Positions 51,653 through 62,315 of a stretch of 64,000 nt of DNA are shown here, piece after piece. Source of the DNA: Legionella sp. (lineage in GTDB: Bacteria > Pseudomonadota > Gammaproteobacteria > Legionellales > Legionellaceae); the NCBI GenBank assembly GCA_013911415.1, contig JACETI010000007.1, positions 62,001 to 126,000 of the forward strand. Reading direction: 5' to 3'. The position numbers and the translations under genes were made by a program. Within the stretch, counting starts at the first letter, position 1; the number at the start of each line of letters is the position of its first letter. The notes beneath the pieces were generated by a model that did not search any database, had not been told where the DNA came from, and saw nothing but the letters and a program-made list of their open reading frames with translations.

Positions 51653-52789
51653 TTATTTCAAAACGTTTACTTTATCTAAACGTTCCCAAGGAAAATTGGG
51701 ACGACCATAATGCCCATAAGTCGCTGTCTTTAGATAAATCGGCCGCAGCAAATCATGATGATCGATGATCCCTTGAGGGGTCAAACTAAAATGCGTATAA
51801 ATCATGTCAATAATTTCAGACTCAGGCAGTTGGCTGGTTCCAAAGGTGTTCACACTAATGGCAGTGGGCTCGGCGATACCTATGGCATAAGCTAATTGTA
51901 CCTCGCATTCTTCGGCAATACCTGCTGCCACAAGGTTTTTAGCAATGTGCCTTGCAGCGTACGCAGCTGATCGATCCACTTTGGAAGGATCTTTTCCAGA
52001 AAAACATCCACCGCCATGACGAGCCACTCCACCGTAGGTATCCACAATAATCTTTCTACCGGTGAGTCCACAATCACCTAAAGGGCCACCGATCACAAAT
52101 CGGCCCGTAGGATTAATGTAGTACCGAGTATCGGCAGTAAGCCATTCTTCCGGCAAAACATCGCGTATAATCTCTTCTCGAACAGCCTCTACAAGGTCAG
52201 CATGGGCAATTTCTGGAGCGTGTTGTGTAGAAAAAACCACGGTGTCGATACCGATTGGCTTACCTTGTTCATATCGAACCGTTAATTGGCATTTAGCATC
52301 AGGTCTCAACCAAGGCAGTTTATTCATTTTTCTTAATTGAGCTTGCTTTTCCATGAGGCGATGAGCATAAGCGATAGGTGCTGGCATATACCATTCGGTT
52401 TCACGTGATGCGTAACCAAACATCAATCCTTGATCACCTGCACCTAATACTTGAGTCTCAAGGTTATCGACTCCTCTAGCAATATCCGGTGATTGCTTCC
52501 CAATCGCATTTAAGACGGCACAAGAAGACCAATCAAACCCCATTTCTGAACTGTTATATCCAATTTCTTTTATTACTTGACGAGCAATTGCATCAACATC
52601 CACCCAGGTATTGGTCGTAATTTCACCGCCTACCAACACCATGCCCGTTTTCACCAAGGTTTCACAGGCTACACGTGCCTTCGGATCGTTTGCTATAATT
52701 GCGTCGAGAATTGCATCAGAAATTTGATCGGCAATTTTATCTGGATGGCCTTCCGAGACCGACTCTGAGGTAAACAAATGAGAGCGCAT
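51653..52789 (-). CDS. metK: S-adenosylmethionine synthetase
   Basis: 378 residues. [72 protein letters not shown] (P-loop and active site) and NFPWERLD at the end; all present. Makes SAM from Met and ATP. 12 bases after carA; no riboswitch fits in that gap, so it is expressed from the upstream operon. Confidence 0.97.
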   Translation of the reverse strand: MRSHLFTSESVSEGHPDKIADQISDAILDAIIANDPKARVACETLVKTGMVLVGGEITTNTWVDVDAIARQVIKEIGYNSSEMGFDWSSCAVLNAIGKQSPDIARGVDNLETQVLGAGDQGLMFGYASRETEWYMPAPIAYAHRLMEKQAQLRKMNKLPWLRPDAKCQLTVRYEQGKPIGIDTVVFSTQHAPEIAHADLVEAVREEIIRDVLPEEWLTADTRYYINPTGRFVIGGPLGDCGLTGRKIIVDTYGGVARHGGGCFSGKDPSKVDRSAAYAARHIAKNLVAAGIAEECEVQLAYAIGIAEPTAISVNTFGTSQLPESEIIDMIYTHFSLTPQGIIDHHDLLRPIYLKTATYGHYGRPNFPWERLDKVNVLK

Positions 52790-52801
52790 TAATTAAATAT
52801 C

Positions 52802-53944
52802 CTATGCTGAAAAATTAACATGTGCATCCATGAGCGTTATAAACGCATCAAAGATGGATTCAAGATCGTGAGGCCCAGGGCTCGCTTCCGGATGACCTTG
52901 AAAGCCCAGCGCAGGTTTAAAGCGATGCTTGATGCCCTGCAAGCTCTGATCAAACAAAGATCGATGGGTCACCTCTAATGTATCTGGCAAAGAGGCTTCA
53001 TCAATGGCAAAACCATGATTTTGACTACTGATAAAAACGGATTTATCGGCACCTGCCCCTATGACAGGGTGATTGGCTCCGTGATGCCCTAATTTCATTT
53101 TTACGGATTTTGCACCACACGCTAATGCTAGGATCTGATGCCCAAGGCATATCCCTAAAAGAGGCACTTCTTTTTCGAGGAATATTTGTGTCGCTTTAAT
53201 AGCATGATCGCAGGCTAGCGGGTCACCTGGCCCATTTGATAATAGAATACCGTCAGGGTTTAATGCTAGCGCTTCTTCGACAGATGTGGTTGCCGGTACC
53301 AAGGTAATATGACAGCCTTTATCATATAGGATACGTAAAATATTCTGTTTAACCCCAAAGTCATAAGCAACCACTTGAAAATGGTTAGGTCTTGTATCCT
53401 CACGTGCCCACTCTCCACGTCCTGCATGCCAACGTTCAATCGTTTGCCTTGAAACTTCTTTCGTCAGATCTAGCCCCTGAACGCCGGCAAAAGCTTTGGC
53501 TTTAGCAATGCAAAGTTCCGGATCAGTAGTGTCTGTACTGATACACGCTGTGAGCATGCCTTGATCACGCAATTTCAGAGTGAGGTAACGGGTATCTATA
53601 TCGGCAATTGCAACAACGCCTTGTTTTTTTAACCAATCAGAGAAGGGTATTGTTGCACGGTAATTACTCGGCGTTAGCATCGGTGGCATTCTTAATACCA
53701 ACCCAGCAGCCCAGGCGCGGGAGGATTCCATGTCCTCGAGATTACAGCCAGTATTGCCCACGTGCGAAGTCGTTAATGTAACGATCTGTTTTGCATATGA
53801 GGGATCTGACAAAATCTCCTGATAGCCTGTCATCGCTGTATTAAAAACTAATTCACCAATACACTCGCCAGCGGCACCTACGGAAACTCCCTCAAGTACT
53901 GTGCCATCTGACAACGCAAGAATTGCAGGTTTGTTCTGAAACAT
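52802..53944 (-). CDS. carA: Carbamoyl-phosphate synthase small (glutaminase) subunit
   Basis: 380 residues: N-terminal [35 protein letters not shown], then a class I glutamine amidotransferase with Cys in [15 protein letters not shown] and the His-Glu pair in [14 protein letters not shown]. It needs the large subunit CarB to make carbamoyl phosphate for pyrimidines and arginine. carB is not next to it; metK follows 12 bases on instead. 28 bases after dnaJ, as in many Legionellales. Confidence 0.95.
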   Translation of the reverse strand: MFQNKPAILALSDGTVLEGVSVGAAGECIGELVFNTAMTGYQEILSDPSYAKQIVTLTTSHVGNTGCNLEDMESSRAWAAGLVLRMPPMLTPSNYRATIPFSDWLKKQGVVAIADIDTRYLTLKLRDQGMLTACISTDTTDPELCIAKAKAFAGVQGLDLTKEVSRQTIERWHAGRGEWAREDTRPNHFQVVAYDFGVKQNILRILYDKGCHITLVPATTSVEEALALNPDGILLSNGPGDPLACDHAIKATQIFLEKEVPLLGICLGHQILALACGAKSVKMKLGHHGANHPVIGAGADKSVFISSQNHGFAIDEASLPDTLEVTHRSLFDQSLQGIKHRFKPALGFQGHPEASPGPHDLESIFDAFITLMDAHVNFSA

Positions 53945-53972
53945 TGATTATAATTTCCAGCGAGCAAATAAA

Positions 53973-55100
53973 CTAAAATTTCATATCTTCAAAAAACTTC
54001 TTTACTCCATCAAACCACGAAGATGAACGGGGTGAATGCGTTTTTTGACTACCGTTTAAAGACTCCTGTAATTTTGAAAGCAAGTCTTTTTGCTCCCTTG
54101 ATAAATTAACGGGTGTTTCTACAATCACTTTACATAGCAGATCGCCAGTACCATGTTCGCGCACCCTTTTCATTCCTTTGCTACGTAATCGAAACGTCTT
54201 TCCTGTTTGCGTTTCACTAGGAATTTTCAAAGTGACACGCCCTTCTAAGGTTGGGACTTCAATGGAACCACCCAAAGCTGCCGTAATAAAGCTAATGGGT
54301 ACCTCACAATATAAATCTTGTTCTTGTCGCTCAAAGATAGCGTGTTTTTTGATGTTAATTTGTATGTATAAATCACCTGGGGGGCCGCCGTGAACCCCAG
54401 CTTCACCTTCCCCACTTAGGCGCATTCTATCACCGTTATCTACGCCCGCAGGAATTTTCACGGTAAGCGGTTTTGTTTCTCGAATTCGACCCTGACCATG
54501 ACAAGGGGGACATGCTTCAACAATCACCTTCCCAGAACCGTGACAAGTGGGACAAGTTTGTTGGATAGAGAAAAATCCTTGTTGTATGCGAATTTGTCCC
54601 GAACCTTCGCAAGAAGTACAGCTCTTAAAAGCGGTGCCATTTTTAGCGCCCAGCCCCTGACAAGCATCACATTGTATATGCCGAGGGACTTTAATTTCAA
54701 TTTGTTTCCCTTGGGCTGCTTCTTCTAAGGTCAGTTGTACGTTAAATTGTAAATCCGCACCTTGTTGCGCGCGAGAACGACTACCACCACGACCAGCAGA
54801 AAAGATATTTTCAAAAATGTCTTCGAAAACATCTCCAAAGCCACCAAAACCACTTGCTCCTCCACCCGCTGCCCCGTCTACACCGGCATGACCGAAACGG
54901 TCATAGGCAGCTCTTTTTTGCGGGTCTGAAAGCACGGCATAAGCTTTTTGGATCGACTTAAATGTTTCTTCAGCTTCTTGATTATCGAGATTACGATCAG
55001 GGTGATGTTTCATCGCCAATTTTCGATAAGCTTTTTTAATGGTTGCGTCATCGGCGTCACGACTGACGCCAAGAAGCTCATAATAATCCTGTTGTTCCAT
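53973..55100 (-). CDS. dnaJ: Chaperone DnaJ
   Basis: 375 residues: J domain ([23 protein letters not shown] in MKHHPDRN), Gly/Phe-rich region ([19 protein letters not shown]), zinc domain of four CxxCxGxG units ([32 protein letters not shown]) and C-terminal substrate domain. Stimulates DnaK ATPase. 74 bases after dnaK. Confidence 0.97.
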   Translation of the reverse strand: MEQQDYYELLGVSRDADDATIKKAYRKLAMKHHPDRNLDNQEAEETFKSIQKAYAVLSDPQKRAAYDRFGHAGVDGAAGGGASGFGGFGDVFEDIFENIFSAGRGGSRSRAQQGADLQFNVQLTLEEAAQGKQIEIKVPRHIQCDACQGLGAKNGTAFKSCTSCEGSGQIRIQQGFFSIQQTCPTCHGSGKVIVEACPPCHGQGRIRETKPLTVKIPAGVDNGDRMRLSGEGEAGVHGGPPGDLYIQINIKKHAIFERQEQDLYCEVPISFITAALGGSIEVPTLEGRVTLKIPSETQTGKTFRLRSKGMKRVREHGTGDLLCKVIVETPVNLSREQKDLLSKLQESLNGSQKTHSPRSSSWFDGVKKFFEDMKF

Positions 55101-55174
55101 ACTGCTTAATACCTATGTTAGTGCTTCCTTGCGTGTAAACGGTGCATGTTCAGAAGAGCAAGCGCTGTGTTCGA

Positions 55175-57127
55175 TTAGGAAGACTTCTTTCCTCCTTGAT
55201 CATCTTCACCTTTAACTTCCTCGAATTCGGCATCGATTACACCTTCCTCAGCAGGCTTTGAAGTTTCTTCTGCATTCTTCTGTGCTGTTTCAGTTTGTGA
55301 TTCTGCAGATTTTTTGGCATAGACGCGTTCTGCCATCTTACCCGATGCATTTGTCAGAACTTTTAATTTTTCTTCAATCTGTGCCTTATCACTTTCTTTT
55401 AAAGCTTCTTTTAACTCGGCAATTGCTGTTTCGATACCTTGTTTCTCTTCAGGCGTTAGTTCATTTTCTAAATCTTTGAGTGACTTTTCACTGTTATGAA
55501 TGAGACCATCTGCTTGATTGCGAATATCAGCAAGTTCTTTGAACTTTTTATCCTCTGCTTCATGTGCTTTCGCATCATTAATCATCGAGTTCACTTCTTC
55601 GTCGCTTAACCCGCTTGATGCTTTAATCACAATCGATTGCGCTTTGCCTGTCGCTTTATTTTTTGCAGAAACGTTAAGGATACCATTGGCATCAATATCA
55701 AACGTCACTTCAATTTGTGGCACACCACGGGGGGCTGCCGGAATATCTGTCAAATCAAAACGCCCTAGTGACTTGTTCGCAGACGCTTGCTCGCGCTCTC
55801 CTTGCAACACATGAACAGTAACAGCTGTTTGGCTGTCATCAGCCGTCGAGAAAACCTGGTTAGCTTTCGTTGGAATCGTGGTGTTTTTGTCAATCAACTT
55901 TGTCATGACGCCACCTAATGTTTCAATACCCAACGACAGTGGTGTCACGTCAAGTAAAAGAATGTCTTTCACTTCGCCTGACAACACAGCACCCTGAATC
56001 GCTGCACCAACTGCAACTGCTTCATCAGGATTAACATCTTTACGTGGTTCTTTACCAAAGAACTCCTGCACGGTTTTTTGTACGAGTGGCATTCGGGTTT
56101 GTCCACCGACCAAAATAACTTCATCAATTTTAGCAACCGTAAGGCCCGCATCTTTTAATGCAATTTTACAAGGCTCAATCGAACGCTCTACTAAATTTTC
56201 AACAAGAGATTCAAGTTTCGCACGTGTCAGTTTAATATTTAAATGTTTTGGTCCAGATGCATCTGCTGTAATGTAGGGTAAATTCACATCCGTTTGTTGA
56301 GTAGAAGATAATTCAATTTTTGCTTTTTCTGCCGCTTCTTTCAGTCGTTGCAAAGCAAGGGGATCATTATGCAAATCAATACCGGAATCTTTTTTAAATT
56401 CGGACGCCAAATATTCAATGAGCGCAAGATCAAAATCCTCTCCGCCTAAGAACGTATCACCATTTGTTGCTAATACTTCAAACTGGTGTTCGCCATCAAT
56501 TTCTGCAATTTCAATAATAGAAATATCAAACGTACCACCTCCAAGATCATAAACAGCAATAACAGAATCACCACGTTTTTTATCCATACCATAAGCGAGG
56601 GCTGCTGCTGTTGGTTCATTGATGATACGCTTTACTTCTAAACCGGCAATACGGCCTGCATCTTTTGTTGCTTGACGCTGTGAATCATTAAAGTAAGCAG
56701 GTACAGTAATAACTGCTTCTTTCACCTCTTCACCGAGATAGTCTTCGGCTGTTTTTTTCATTTTGCGTAAAACTTCTGCCGAAATTTGTGGTGGCGCTTT
56801 ATCTTGATCTTGTACGCGAATCCATGCATCGCCATTATCTGCTTTAATGATTTTGTAGGGCACAATTTTAATATCTTTTTGCACTACCGCATCGTCAAAA
56901 CGACGGCCGATTAAACGCTTAACCGCATATAAAGTGTCATTTGGATTAGTAACCGCTTGTCGTTTCGCGGGTAAGCCTACGAGGGTTTCGTTATTGTCGG
57001 TATAGGCAACAATAGAAGGGGTAGTACGCTGACCCTCACTATTTTCGATGACACGTGGTTGGTTACCTTCCATCACTGCCACGCAAGAATTGGTAGTACC
57101 TAAGTCAATGCCAATGATTTTAGCCAT
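55175..57127 (-). CDS. dnaK: Chaperone DnaK (Hsp70)
   Basis: 650 residues. [61 protein letters not shown] (linker region LLLDV), substrate domain and C-terminal [15 protein letters not shown] tail. A near-consensus heat-shock promoter precedes it (57174-57201). Confidence 0.98.
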   Translation of the reverse strand: MAKIIGIDLGTTNSCVAVMEGNQPRVIENSEGQRTTPSIVAYTDNNETLVGLPAKRQAVTNPNDTLYAVKRLIGRRFDDAVVQKDIKIVPYKIIKADNGDAWIRVQDQDKAPPQISAEVLRKMKKTAEDYLGEEVKEAVITVPAYFNDSQRQATKDAGRIAGLEVKRIINEPTAAALAYGMDKKRGDSVIAVYDLGGGTFDISIIEIAEIDGEHQFEVLATNGDTFLGGEDFDLALIEYLASEFKKDSGIDLHNDPLALQRLKEAAEKAKIELSSTQQTDVNLPYITADASGPKHLNIKLTRAKLESLVENLVERSIEPCKIALKDAGLTVAKIDEVILVGGQTRMPLVQKTVQEFFGKEPRKDVNPDEAVAVGAAIQGAVLSGEVKDILLLDVTPLSLGIETLGGVMTKLIDKNTTIPTKANQVFSTADDSQTAVTVHVLQGEREQASANKSLGRFDLTDIPAAPRGVPQIEVTFDIDANGILNVSAKNKATGKAQSIVIKASSGLSDEEVNSMINDAKAHEAEDKKFKELADIRNQADGLIHNSEKSLKDLENELTPEEKQGIETAIAELKEALKESDKAQIEEKLKVLTNASGKMAERVYAKKSAESQTETAQKNAEETSKPAEEGVIDAEFEEVKGEDDQGGKKSS

Positions 57128-57173
57128 TTGTTCTGCTCCAATAATTTGTGTTTTTCAGCATTTCTGAACTTTA

Positions 57174-57201
57174 ATATGGGGTGACATTTACTAATTTCAA
57201 G
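57174..57201 (-). promoter_or_regulatory. Sigma-32 (RpoH)-type heat-shock promoter for dnaK
   Basis: On the minus strand: CTTGAAA (57201-57195), 13 bases, CCCCATAT (57181-57174), equal to the RpoH consensus. It lies 47 bases before the dnaK ATG, between grpE and dnaK. Confidence 0.88.
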
Positions 57202-57245
57202 CAATATTCGAATGAAATATAGCGCTTAGTTCTAAAGTCGATCTA

Positions 57246-57911
57246 TCATGCATCACTTGCAGGTCTAGAAGCAGGCATTTTACCCTTTGCCACAACCACT
57301 CTTGCAGGACGGATCACCCGCTCATGTAAACGATAACCCTTTTGAAAAACAGCGATTACTGAATTCGAAGGCACATCATCCGTTTGTTGTATTGACATTG
57401 CTTCATGCTCTTGGGGGTTAAAAGGTTCTCCCATCGGATTTAATTGTTGAACACCGTGTTTCTCTAGGGTATCAAGCAACAATTTCATTGTTAGTTCAAT
57501 ACCTTCTGCAATTTTTTCATCATGAGCAGCTACTTGTAAAGCCTGTTCCAAACTATCTGCAATGGGTAAAAAACCAATAATTAATTTTTCCACCCCAAAT
57601 CGGTGCGCATTTGCCACCTCTCTTTCTGCACGACGTCGCACATTATCTAATTCAGCCAAAGCACGTGTCGCTTTTTCCCAATTTTCATGCGCTTTTTGCT
57701 CTGTTAAAGTGAGTTGTTCTTCCAACTCACCGTAAGTTAAGTGCTCAAGTGACGTATTCGATTCTTTTTTTGTTGTTTCCTGTTCGTTAGGATCGGCATC
57801 GAAAGAAAAATCACTGGAAGTTTCGGGTGGTTGGTCTTGGTCAGATCCAACTTCGGACTCAAAATTACTGTCTTTAAAATTTTTCCATTTATTATGGGGA
57901 TTGTCATTCAT
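57246..57911 (-). CDS. grpE: Nucleotide exchange factor GrpE
   Basis: 221 residues: an acidic N-terminal tail, long coiled coil (TYGELEEQLTLTEQKAHENW, ALAELDNVRRRAEREVAN), then beta-domain HGVQQLNPMGEPFNPQEHEA and GYRLHERVIRPARVVVAKG. Releases ADP from DnaK. Follows radA by 38 bases; a GTAGGAG site precedes its ATG. Confidence 0.96.
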   Translation of the reverse strand: MNDNPHNKWKNFKDSNFESEVGSDQDQPPETSSDFSFDADPNEQETTKKESNTSLEHLTYGELEEQLTLTEQKAHENWEKATRALAELDNVRRRAEREVANAHRFGVEKLIIGFLPIADSLEQALQVAAHDEKIAEGIELTMKLLLDTLEKHGVQQLNPMGEPFNPQEHEAMSIQQTDDVPSNSVIAVFQKGYRLHERVIRPARVVVAKGKMPASRPASDA

Positions 57912-57949
57912 GCGAGAACTCCTACGTCAATAATAAAAATAATATGAAT

Positions 57950-59302
57950 TTAAATCTTATTTAGCATTTCGTGAAGGTATTTAATGGGTTCAACCTCAAT
58001 GCCTAAATCTTGTGAGGGGGCATTGGCAAAAGGCACTATCGCACGTTGAAACCCATGTTTAGCTGCTTCTCGTAAGCGCTCTTGACCACTTTGCACCGGT
58101 CTAATCTCACCAGCAAGCCCTACTTCTCCGAAAAGAATCGTTTTGCGATCGAACACACGATTCCGCAAACTAGATACAACCGCTGCTAACAATGCTAAAT
58201 CACTACCTGTCTCTGAAATTTTAACGCCGCCCACCACGTTAATAAATACGTCTTGATCAAACGTTGCAATACCCCCGTGACGATGCAACACGGCTAATAA
58301 AATAGCCAGACGATTGGGCTCAAGTCCAGCGGTTACCCGTTTAGCTTGTTGCCCATGGGCTTCATCCACCAACGCTTGAACTTCAACGAGCATTGGCCGA
58401 GAACCCTCCCAAGTGGTCATTACAACGCTCCCAGCCGTGGGCTCGGGGTGTCCTGATAAAAAAATAGCCGAGGGGTTAGCGACTTCTTTTAATCCTCGGT
58501 CCGTCATGCCGAACACCCCTAATTCATTCACAGCTCCAAAGCGATTTTTAATGGCTCTTATAATACGAAAACGGCTATCGCGCTGCCCCTCAAAATACAA
58601 TACGCAATCTACCATATGTTCGAGCACACGAGGGCCGGCAAGAGCACCTTCTTTGGTCACATGGCCCACTAAAAAAATAGCGGTTTGAGTGTTTTTTGCG
58701 TAGCGGACCAATTGCGCGGTCGCTTCTCGCACCTGACTGACACTGCCCGGCGCAGCCGTCAATAAGTCGGTATAAATCGTTTGTACAGAATCAATGACCA
58801 TTACACGTGGCGCTTCTTTTTTAGTATGCTCTAAAATGGTTTCAATGTGGGTCTCTGCAAGTAGCCGAAGGTTAGATAAAGGTAATTCTAATCGTTTTGC
58901 ACGCATGGCCACTTGTTGTAAAGATTCTTCTCCGGTGACATACAAAACGGGGTAAGCTTTTGACAAAAGTGCGAGTGTTTGTATCAGGAGAGTCGATTTG
59001 CCAATGCCGGGATCACCACCAATCAATACAACGGAGCCATCAATTAAACCGCCGCCTAACACACGATTTAATTCTTGCAAGCCACAATCAAGGCGTGTTT
59101 GATCATCAAGGGTAACTGCTTCTGCCGAATTGACCGTTGAGGGCTGCAATGCATCCGCTTGGAACCGAGAACGGGGAGGGGCTGAAATCGTTTTTTCCTC
59201 GTGCACGGAATTCCAGGCACCACATTGTAAACAATGACCGGCCCATTGAGAGAAACTGGCTGCACATTCACTGCAGATAAATCGTATTTTTGTTTTGATC
59301 AT
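57950..59302 (-). CDS. radA: DNA repair protein RadA (Sms)
   Basis: 450 residues. N-terminal four-cysteine zinc finger (FICSECAASFSQWAGHCLQC), RecA-like core with Walker A GGDPGIGKSTLLIQ, RadA motif KNRFGAVNELGVF, and a Lon-protease-like C-terminus (GLAGEIRPVQSGQERLREAA). Branch-migration helper in recombination. Divergent from ispA. Confidence 0.96.
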   Translation of the reverse strand: MIKTKIRFICSECAASFSQWAGHCLQCGAWNSVHEEKTISAPPRSRFQADALQPSTVNSAEAVTLDDQTRLDCGLQELNRVLGGGLIDGSVVLIGGDPGIGKSTLLIQTLALLSKAYPVLYVTGEESLQQVAMRAKRLELPLSNLRLLAETHIETILEHTKKEAPRVMVIDSVQTIYTDLLTAAPGSVSQVREATAQLVRYAKNTQTAIFLVGHVTKEGALAGPRVLEHMVDCVLYFEGQRDSRFRIIRAIKNRFGAVNELGVFGMTDRGLKEVANPSAIFLSGHPEPTAGSVVMTTWEGSRPMLVEVQALVDEAHGQQAKRVTAGLEPNRLAILLAVLHRHGGIATFDQDVFINVVGGVKISETGSDLALLAAVVSSLRNRVFDRKTILFGEVGLAGEIRPVQSGQERLREAAKHGFQRAIVPFANAPSQDLGIEVEPIKYLHEMLNKI

Positions 59303-59347
59303 CGCTGCGGGCTATTACGGTTTCCAAAACTAACCAATTAGCTTATC

Positions 59348-60304
59348 ATGCAAGCTGTCATTTGTCTTGCTTGGGAACCGCCATTGAGTAAATCCAATTC
59401 CTGCATTAAGGATAATGCGACAATCCAATCTTACTTAAAGCGGCACGAATCTGTCTTAAACACTCTCTTACAAGATACGCCTATTCCTGCAGAGCCCCTG
59501 AAGCAAGCCATTCGCTATGCTTTATTTCCTGGCGGAAAACGATTTCGCCCCCTGCTTGTTTACTTAGGCGGAAAACTTCTCTGCGTGCCGGAAGAAAGCC
59601 TCGATATTATGGCCGCTGCTGTCGAGTTAATCCACTGCTACTCACTTGTACATGACGATCTTCCAGCAATGGATAATGATGATTTTCGCCGAGGACTGCC
59701 CAGCTGTCACAAAGCTTTTGATGAAGCTACGGCTATTTTAGCTGGCGACGCCATGCAAATGCTTGCAGTAGAAATCTTGCTGTGTCATCTGCCTCGTTTC
59801 TTCGAAGGTACACGTGTCAACCTAATTGCCTTAGCACTTGTTAAAGCCAGCGGTGGCAACGGCATGGTTAGTGGACAGGTCTTGGATATGTGCCGAAAAA
59901 ATCTCGATGCTGAAGATGATGAGACCAAGTTACGTTTTATGCATAGCCTAAAAACGGGGCAATTGATCTTATCCTGCTTTGAAATGGTGCTGGCAGCGGC
60001 TGGAACGAGCGTTGATAATGATCTGGCTCAAGCCCTGCGCAATTTTGCTTCTCATGTGGGGTTAGTTTTTCAAATGCAAGATGATTACTTAGATTGTTAC
60101 AGTAGCTCTCAAGAAAAACGTAAAAAAAGGGCCTCTGATAAAGCGAATCAAAAATTAACTTTCGTTGAACTTTATAGCAAAGACACTCTACTCGCTCATA
60201 TACAGACACATTTTCACGAGGCAAAATCTCTGCTAGCGCCCTGGAAAGAACAGGCGCAAGATTTGCTCTTATTAATTGATGATATTCATCAACGCGACTA
60301 CTAG
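59348..60304 (+). CDS. ispA: Farnesyl diphosphate synthase (polyprenyl synthase)
   Basis: 318 residues. First aspartate-rich motif DDLPAMDNDD, LFPGGKRFRPLLVYLGG, GQVLDM, second motif QMQDDYLD. Builds C15 isoprenoid diphosphate for quinones and cell-wall carrier lipid. The ATG at 59348 lacks a ribosome-binding site; a TTG at 59384 (LSKSNSCIKD) is an alternative giving the more usual length of about 306. The loop after the second motif (SSSQEKRKKRASDKANQ) is less conserved than in E. coli. Confidence 0.93.
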   Translation: MQAVICLAWEPPLSKSNSCIKDNATIQSYLKRHESVLNTLLQDTPIPAEPLKQAIRYALFPGGKRFRPLLVYLGGKLLCVPEESLDIMAAAVELIHCYSLVHDDLPAMDNDDFRRGLPSCHKAFDEATAILAGDAMQMLAVEILLCHLPRFFEGTRVNLIALALVKASGGNGMVSGQVLDMCRKNLDAEDDETKLRFMHSLKTGQLILSCFEMVLAAAGTSVDNDLAQALRNFASHVGLVFQMQDDYLDCYSSSQEKRKKRASDKANQKLTFVELYSKDTLLAHIQTHFHEAKSLLAPWKEQAQDLLLLIDDIHQRDY

Positions 60305-60350
60305 GCACATTCAATTTGAGACTTTTTAATTTAAAACGTGAGGCACGCTA

Positions 60351-60872
60351 ATGCATAAAATTAATGATCTGATCTTAAATATCTCGAGCATTTTAAAAAA
60401 AAGCATGGTCCTATGCCTCGTTCTCATGGGTTCAACCTATCAAGTCTACGCTTATGCCGATGCGATTTTTAAAGACCTCGAGGGTCATCAAACGTCTTTT
60501 CAACAGTTAAAGGGTAAGTGGGTATTCATTAATTATTGGGCAAGTTGGTGTCACCCTTGTCTCAGTGAAATTTCTGTTTTTAATGATTTTTATCATCAGT
60601 ATAAAAAACACGTCGCTGTCTTTGCGGTACATTATGATAAGTTACCCCTTTCTCAACTAACAACCTTAGTCCATAAATATCAAATCGACTATCCTCATTT
60701 ACAAAATAATCCTGCTAAAGCTTTAAGCCTTGGTCGTATTCCTAGTGTCCCAACAACCTTTGTTTTTAATCCAGAAGGTGTATTGGTACAAACCTTATAC
60801 GGACCTCAAACTTTATCAAGCTTAAAAAAAGCCTCTGTTGCTAAGCTAAAATCGAGAATTGTTCCTTTCTAA
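60351..60872 (+). CDS. TlpA/ResA-like periplasmic thiol-disulfide oxidoreductase
   Basis: 173 residues. N-terminal hydrophobic signal or anchor (MVLCLVLMGSTYQVYAYA), then a thioredoxin fold of the TlpA type: KGKWVFINYWASWCHPCLSE with redox pair WCHPC, and IPSVPTTFVFNPEG with the cis-proline. Probably reduces envelope cysteines (e.g. cytochrome c maturation or lipoproteins). 46 bases after ispA. Confidence 0.9.
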   Translation: MHKINDLILNISSILKKSMVLCLVLMGSTYQVYAYADAIFKDLEGHQTSFQQLKGKWVFINYWASWCHPCLSEISVFNDFYHQYKKHVAVFAVHYDKLPLSQLTTLVHKYQIDYPHLQNNPAKALSLGRIPSVPTTFVFNPEGVLVQTLYGPQTLSSLKKASVAKLKSRIVPF

Positions 60873-60912
60873 TGACTATTGAAGACCAGTAAAGGAATTA
60901 GCCTCCGATTTA

Positions 60913-60950
60913 AATGAAGTAGAGACTTCATTGGTTTGATAAATTTTTTT
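60913..60950 (+). terminator. Possible terminator after the TlpA-like gene
   Basis: AATGAAGT (60913-60920), loop AGAG, ACTTCATT (60925-60932): a perfect 8-bp stem; a run of seven T comes ten bases later (60944-60950). Imperfect spacing. Confidence 0.35.
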
Positions 60951-61102
60951 AATCGAAATTTTAATGGTTAGGCAGTAGCAGCGCACTACCCTCGACCTAG
61001 GTTGAAAGAAGTGTGTCTTTTGAGGAAAAATACTCGCCTTATAGTTGCTCTTTGAGAGGGATGAAAATATAACGGCAGCAACTATAAGAACGAGGGTTTC
61101 TA

Positions 61103-61134
61103 ACCGAAGACAATACAACCCACTTGTCTTCGGT
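61103..61134 (-). other. Perfect 10-bp hairpin after the periplasmic protein gene
   Basis: ACCGAAGACA (61103-61112) and TGTCTTCGGT (61125-61134), 12-base loop, 20 bases past the stop at 61155. No T-run on either side. Likely an RNA 3'-end or stabilising hairpin. Confidence 0.4.
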
Positions 61135-61154
61135 AAAGAACTCAGAAAATTACA

Positions 61155-61565
61155 TTATTTGATAGTGTAGGTGACGCTACCAGGCAGGCGTGTAGAGGTA
61201 GCATGCAGATCGCCTTCAGTAGACGCCCCATCATGAATACAAGCTAAGCCTTTATTCTTCAAATTAAACTTAAGGGTCACTTTTTTTGTCGGCAAACTCA
61301 TTGTATTGAAAGTTAATTCAACAGGCATTATCGTGCCATCAATGCTTTTATTGACAGTAAAAGTGCTCTCAGATCGTTTACTAATTTTTTGAATACCTTT
61401 TGGCTCCAAAACAGCACCTTCTATCGTCGCTGTACTCACGACTAGATCATCGGCCAATTTATTTTTAATTTTTATTTTAAAACCATCACAGGGAGTGGCC
61501 GCTTGAACTAACCCTGAGGCAACTAAAAAAGCCATACAAGAAATTTTCGCGAATCGGCTAGTCAT
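61155..61565 (-). CDS. Small exported protein of unknown function
   Basis: 136 residues. Signal peptide (MTSRFAKISCMAFLVASGLV, cleavage near QAA) then a beta-rich body with two cysteines (ATPCDGFKIKIKN and GLACIHDGAST), probably a disulfide. Ends TRLPGSVTYTIK. The frame is open to 61583, but GAGGAG just before the ATG at 61565 is the ribosome-binding site. Not recognised; likely periplasmic. Confidence 0.75.
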   Translation of the reverse strand: MTSRFAKISCMAFLVASGLVQAATPCDGFKIKIKNKLADDLVVSTATIEGAVLEPKGIQKISKRSESTFTVNKSIDGTIMPVELTFNTMSLPTKKVTLKFNLKNKGLACIHDGASTEGDLHATSTRLPGSVTYTIK

Positions 61566-61647
61566 ATTCTTCTCCTCTTCCATTACTTATTCTTCGACTG
61601 CAGCTTACAACAAGCACCGTGCTGGTGGTCAAACGCGGGGCACGTCT

Positions 61648-61968
61648 CTACTTACGTGCCAGCATCGATAATAGGTAACCAACACCACCTGCAACTAACA
61701 TAGAAACCAAGGGTTTCTCTTTGACAATTTTGATCAAGTCATCAGCATTTGCTGCAAGGTAATCCTGAGCTTCGCCTACTTTTTTCTTCCCTTCCTCAAT
61801 CAACTTCTGTGCAGATTCTTGCATATTACCCAAATGGCCTTCGGCCTTATCTGCCAATTCTTCGGCTTTTTCTTTACCTTGGTAATATGATTCATTCAGT
61901 TTCTTTTTTGCATCGTTACTAACATCTTCGAATTTTTCTTCCACTTGATCTTTAAATTTATTAGACAT
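61648..61968 (-). CDS. DUF883/ElaB-YqjD-like membrane-anchored protein
   Basis: 106 residues. Long charged helix (FKDQVEEKFEDVSNDAKKKL, KAEELADKAEGHLGNMQES) and a C-terminal membrane anchor KPLVSMLVAGGVGYLLSMLA with glycine spacing, the plan of the ElaB/YqjD family, which in E. coli tethers resting ribosomes to the membrane in stationary phase. Start at 61968 chosen because AGGAG lies 7 bases before it. Confidence 0.82.
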   Translation of the reverse strand: MSNKFKDQVEEKFEDVSNDAKKKLNESYYQGKEKAEELADKAEGHLGNMQESAQKLIEEGKKKVGEAQDYLAANADDLIKIVKEKPLVSMLVAGGVGYLLSMLARK

Positions 61969-62240
61969 TATATAACTCCTTTGAAACATTATTTCAGAAT
62001 AATTTCTGCTTACATTTCTTATTATATAAATAACTTATTTTATTAAATGACATATTATTTTCTTAAGTTATTTATAAGATCCACTGTTTTAAAATTTAAA
62101 ATTTCTATTTGTTTTTATTGGAAGAAATTTTTTTTCTTTCTCTCAACAGGTGACAACTACAGACTATCTTCATTTGCCATCGATGTCAACAGGGCATTTC
62201 ATGTTTCGTCACAAATAAAATATATTAATTGTCACAAGTT

Positions 62241-62269
62241 TTGTGTCATACAAAAAAGTATGATAAAAT
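62241..62269 (+). promoter_or_regulatory. Promoter before the second RHH gene
   Basis: TTGTGT (62241-62246), 17 bases, TAAAAT (62264-62269). Transcription would start near 62276, giving a leader of about 40 bases. Confidence 0.4.
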
Positions 62270-62315
62270 ACAACTAAACATATTTCACGAAAACGAACAA
62301 TCGACGATCTCTATC

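Noticed and set aside
59937-60314. 125-codon minus-strand ORF
   Set aside because: Shadow of ispA; the sense strand has all prenyl-synthase motifs.
61569-61583. Longer N-terminus for the small exported protein
   Set aside because: The extra residues (MEEEKN) are just the ribosome-binding site read as codons; the same holds for the longer versions of rnc and the first MFS gene.
62047-62277. 76-codon plus-strand ORF rich in Phe/Tyr/Ile
   Set aside because: Very AT-rich spacer before the second RHH gene; peptide looks like translated AT-rich DNA, and a promoter-like site overlaps its end.
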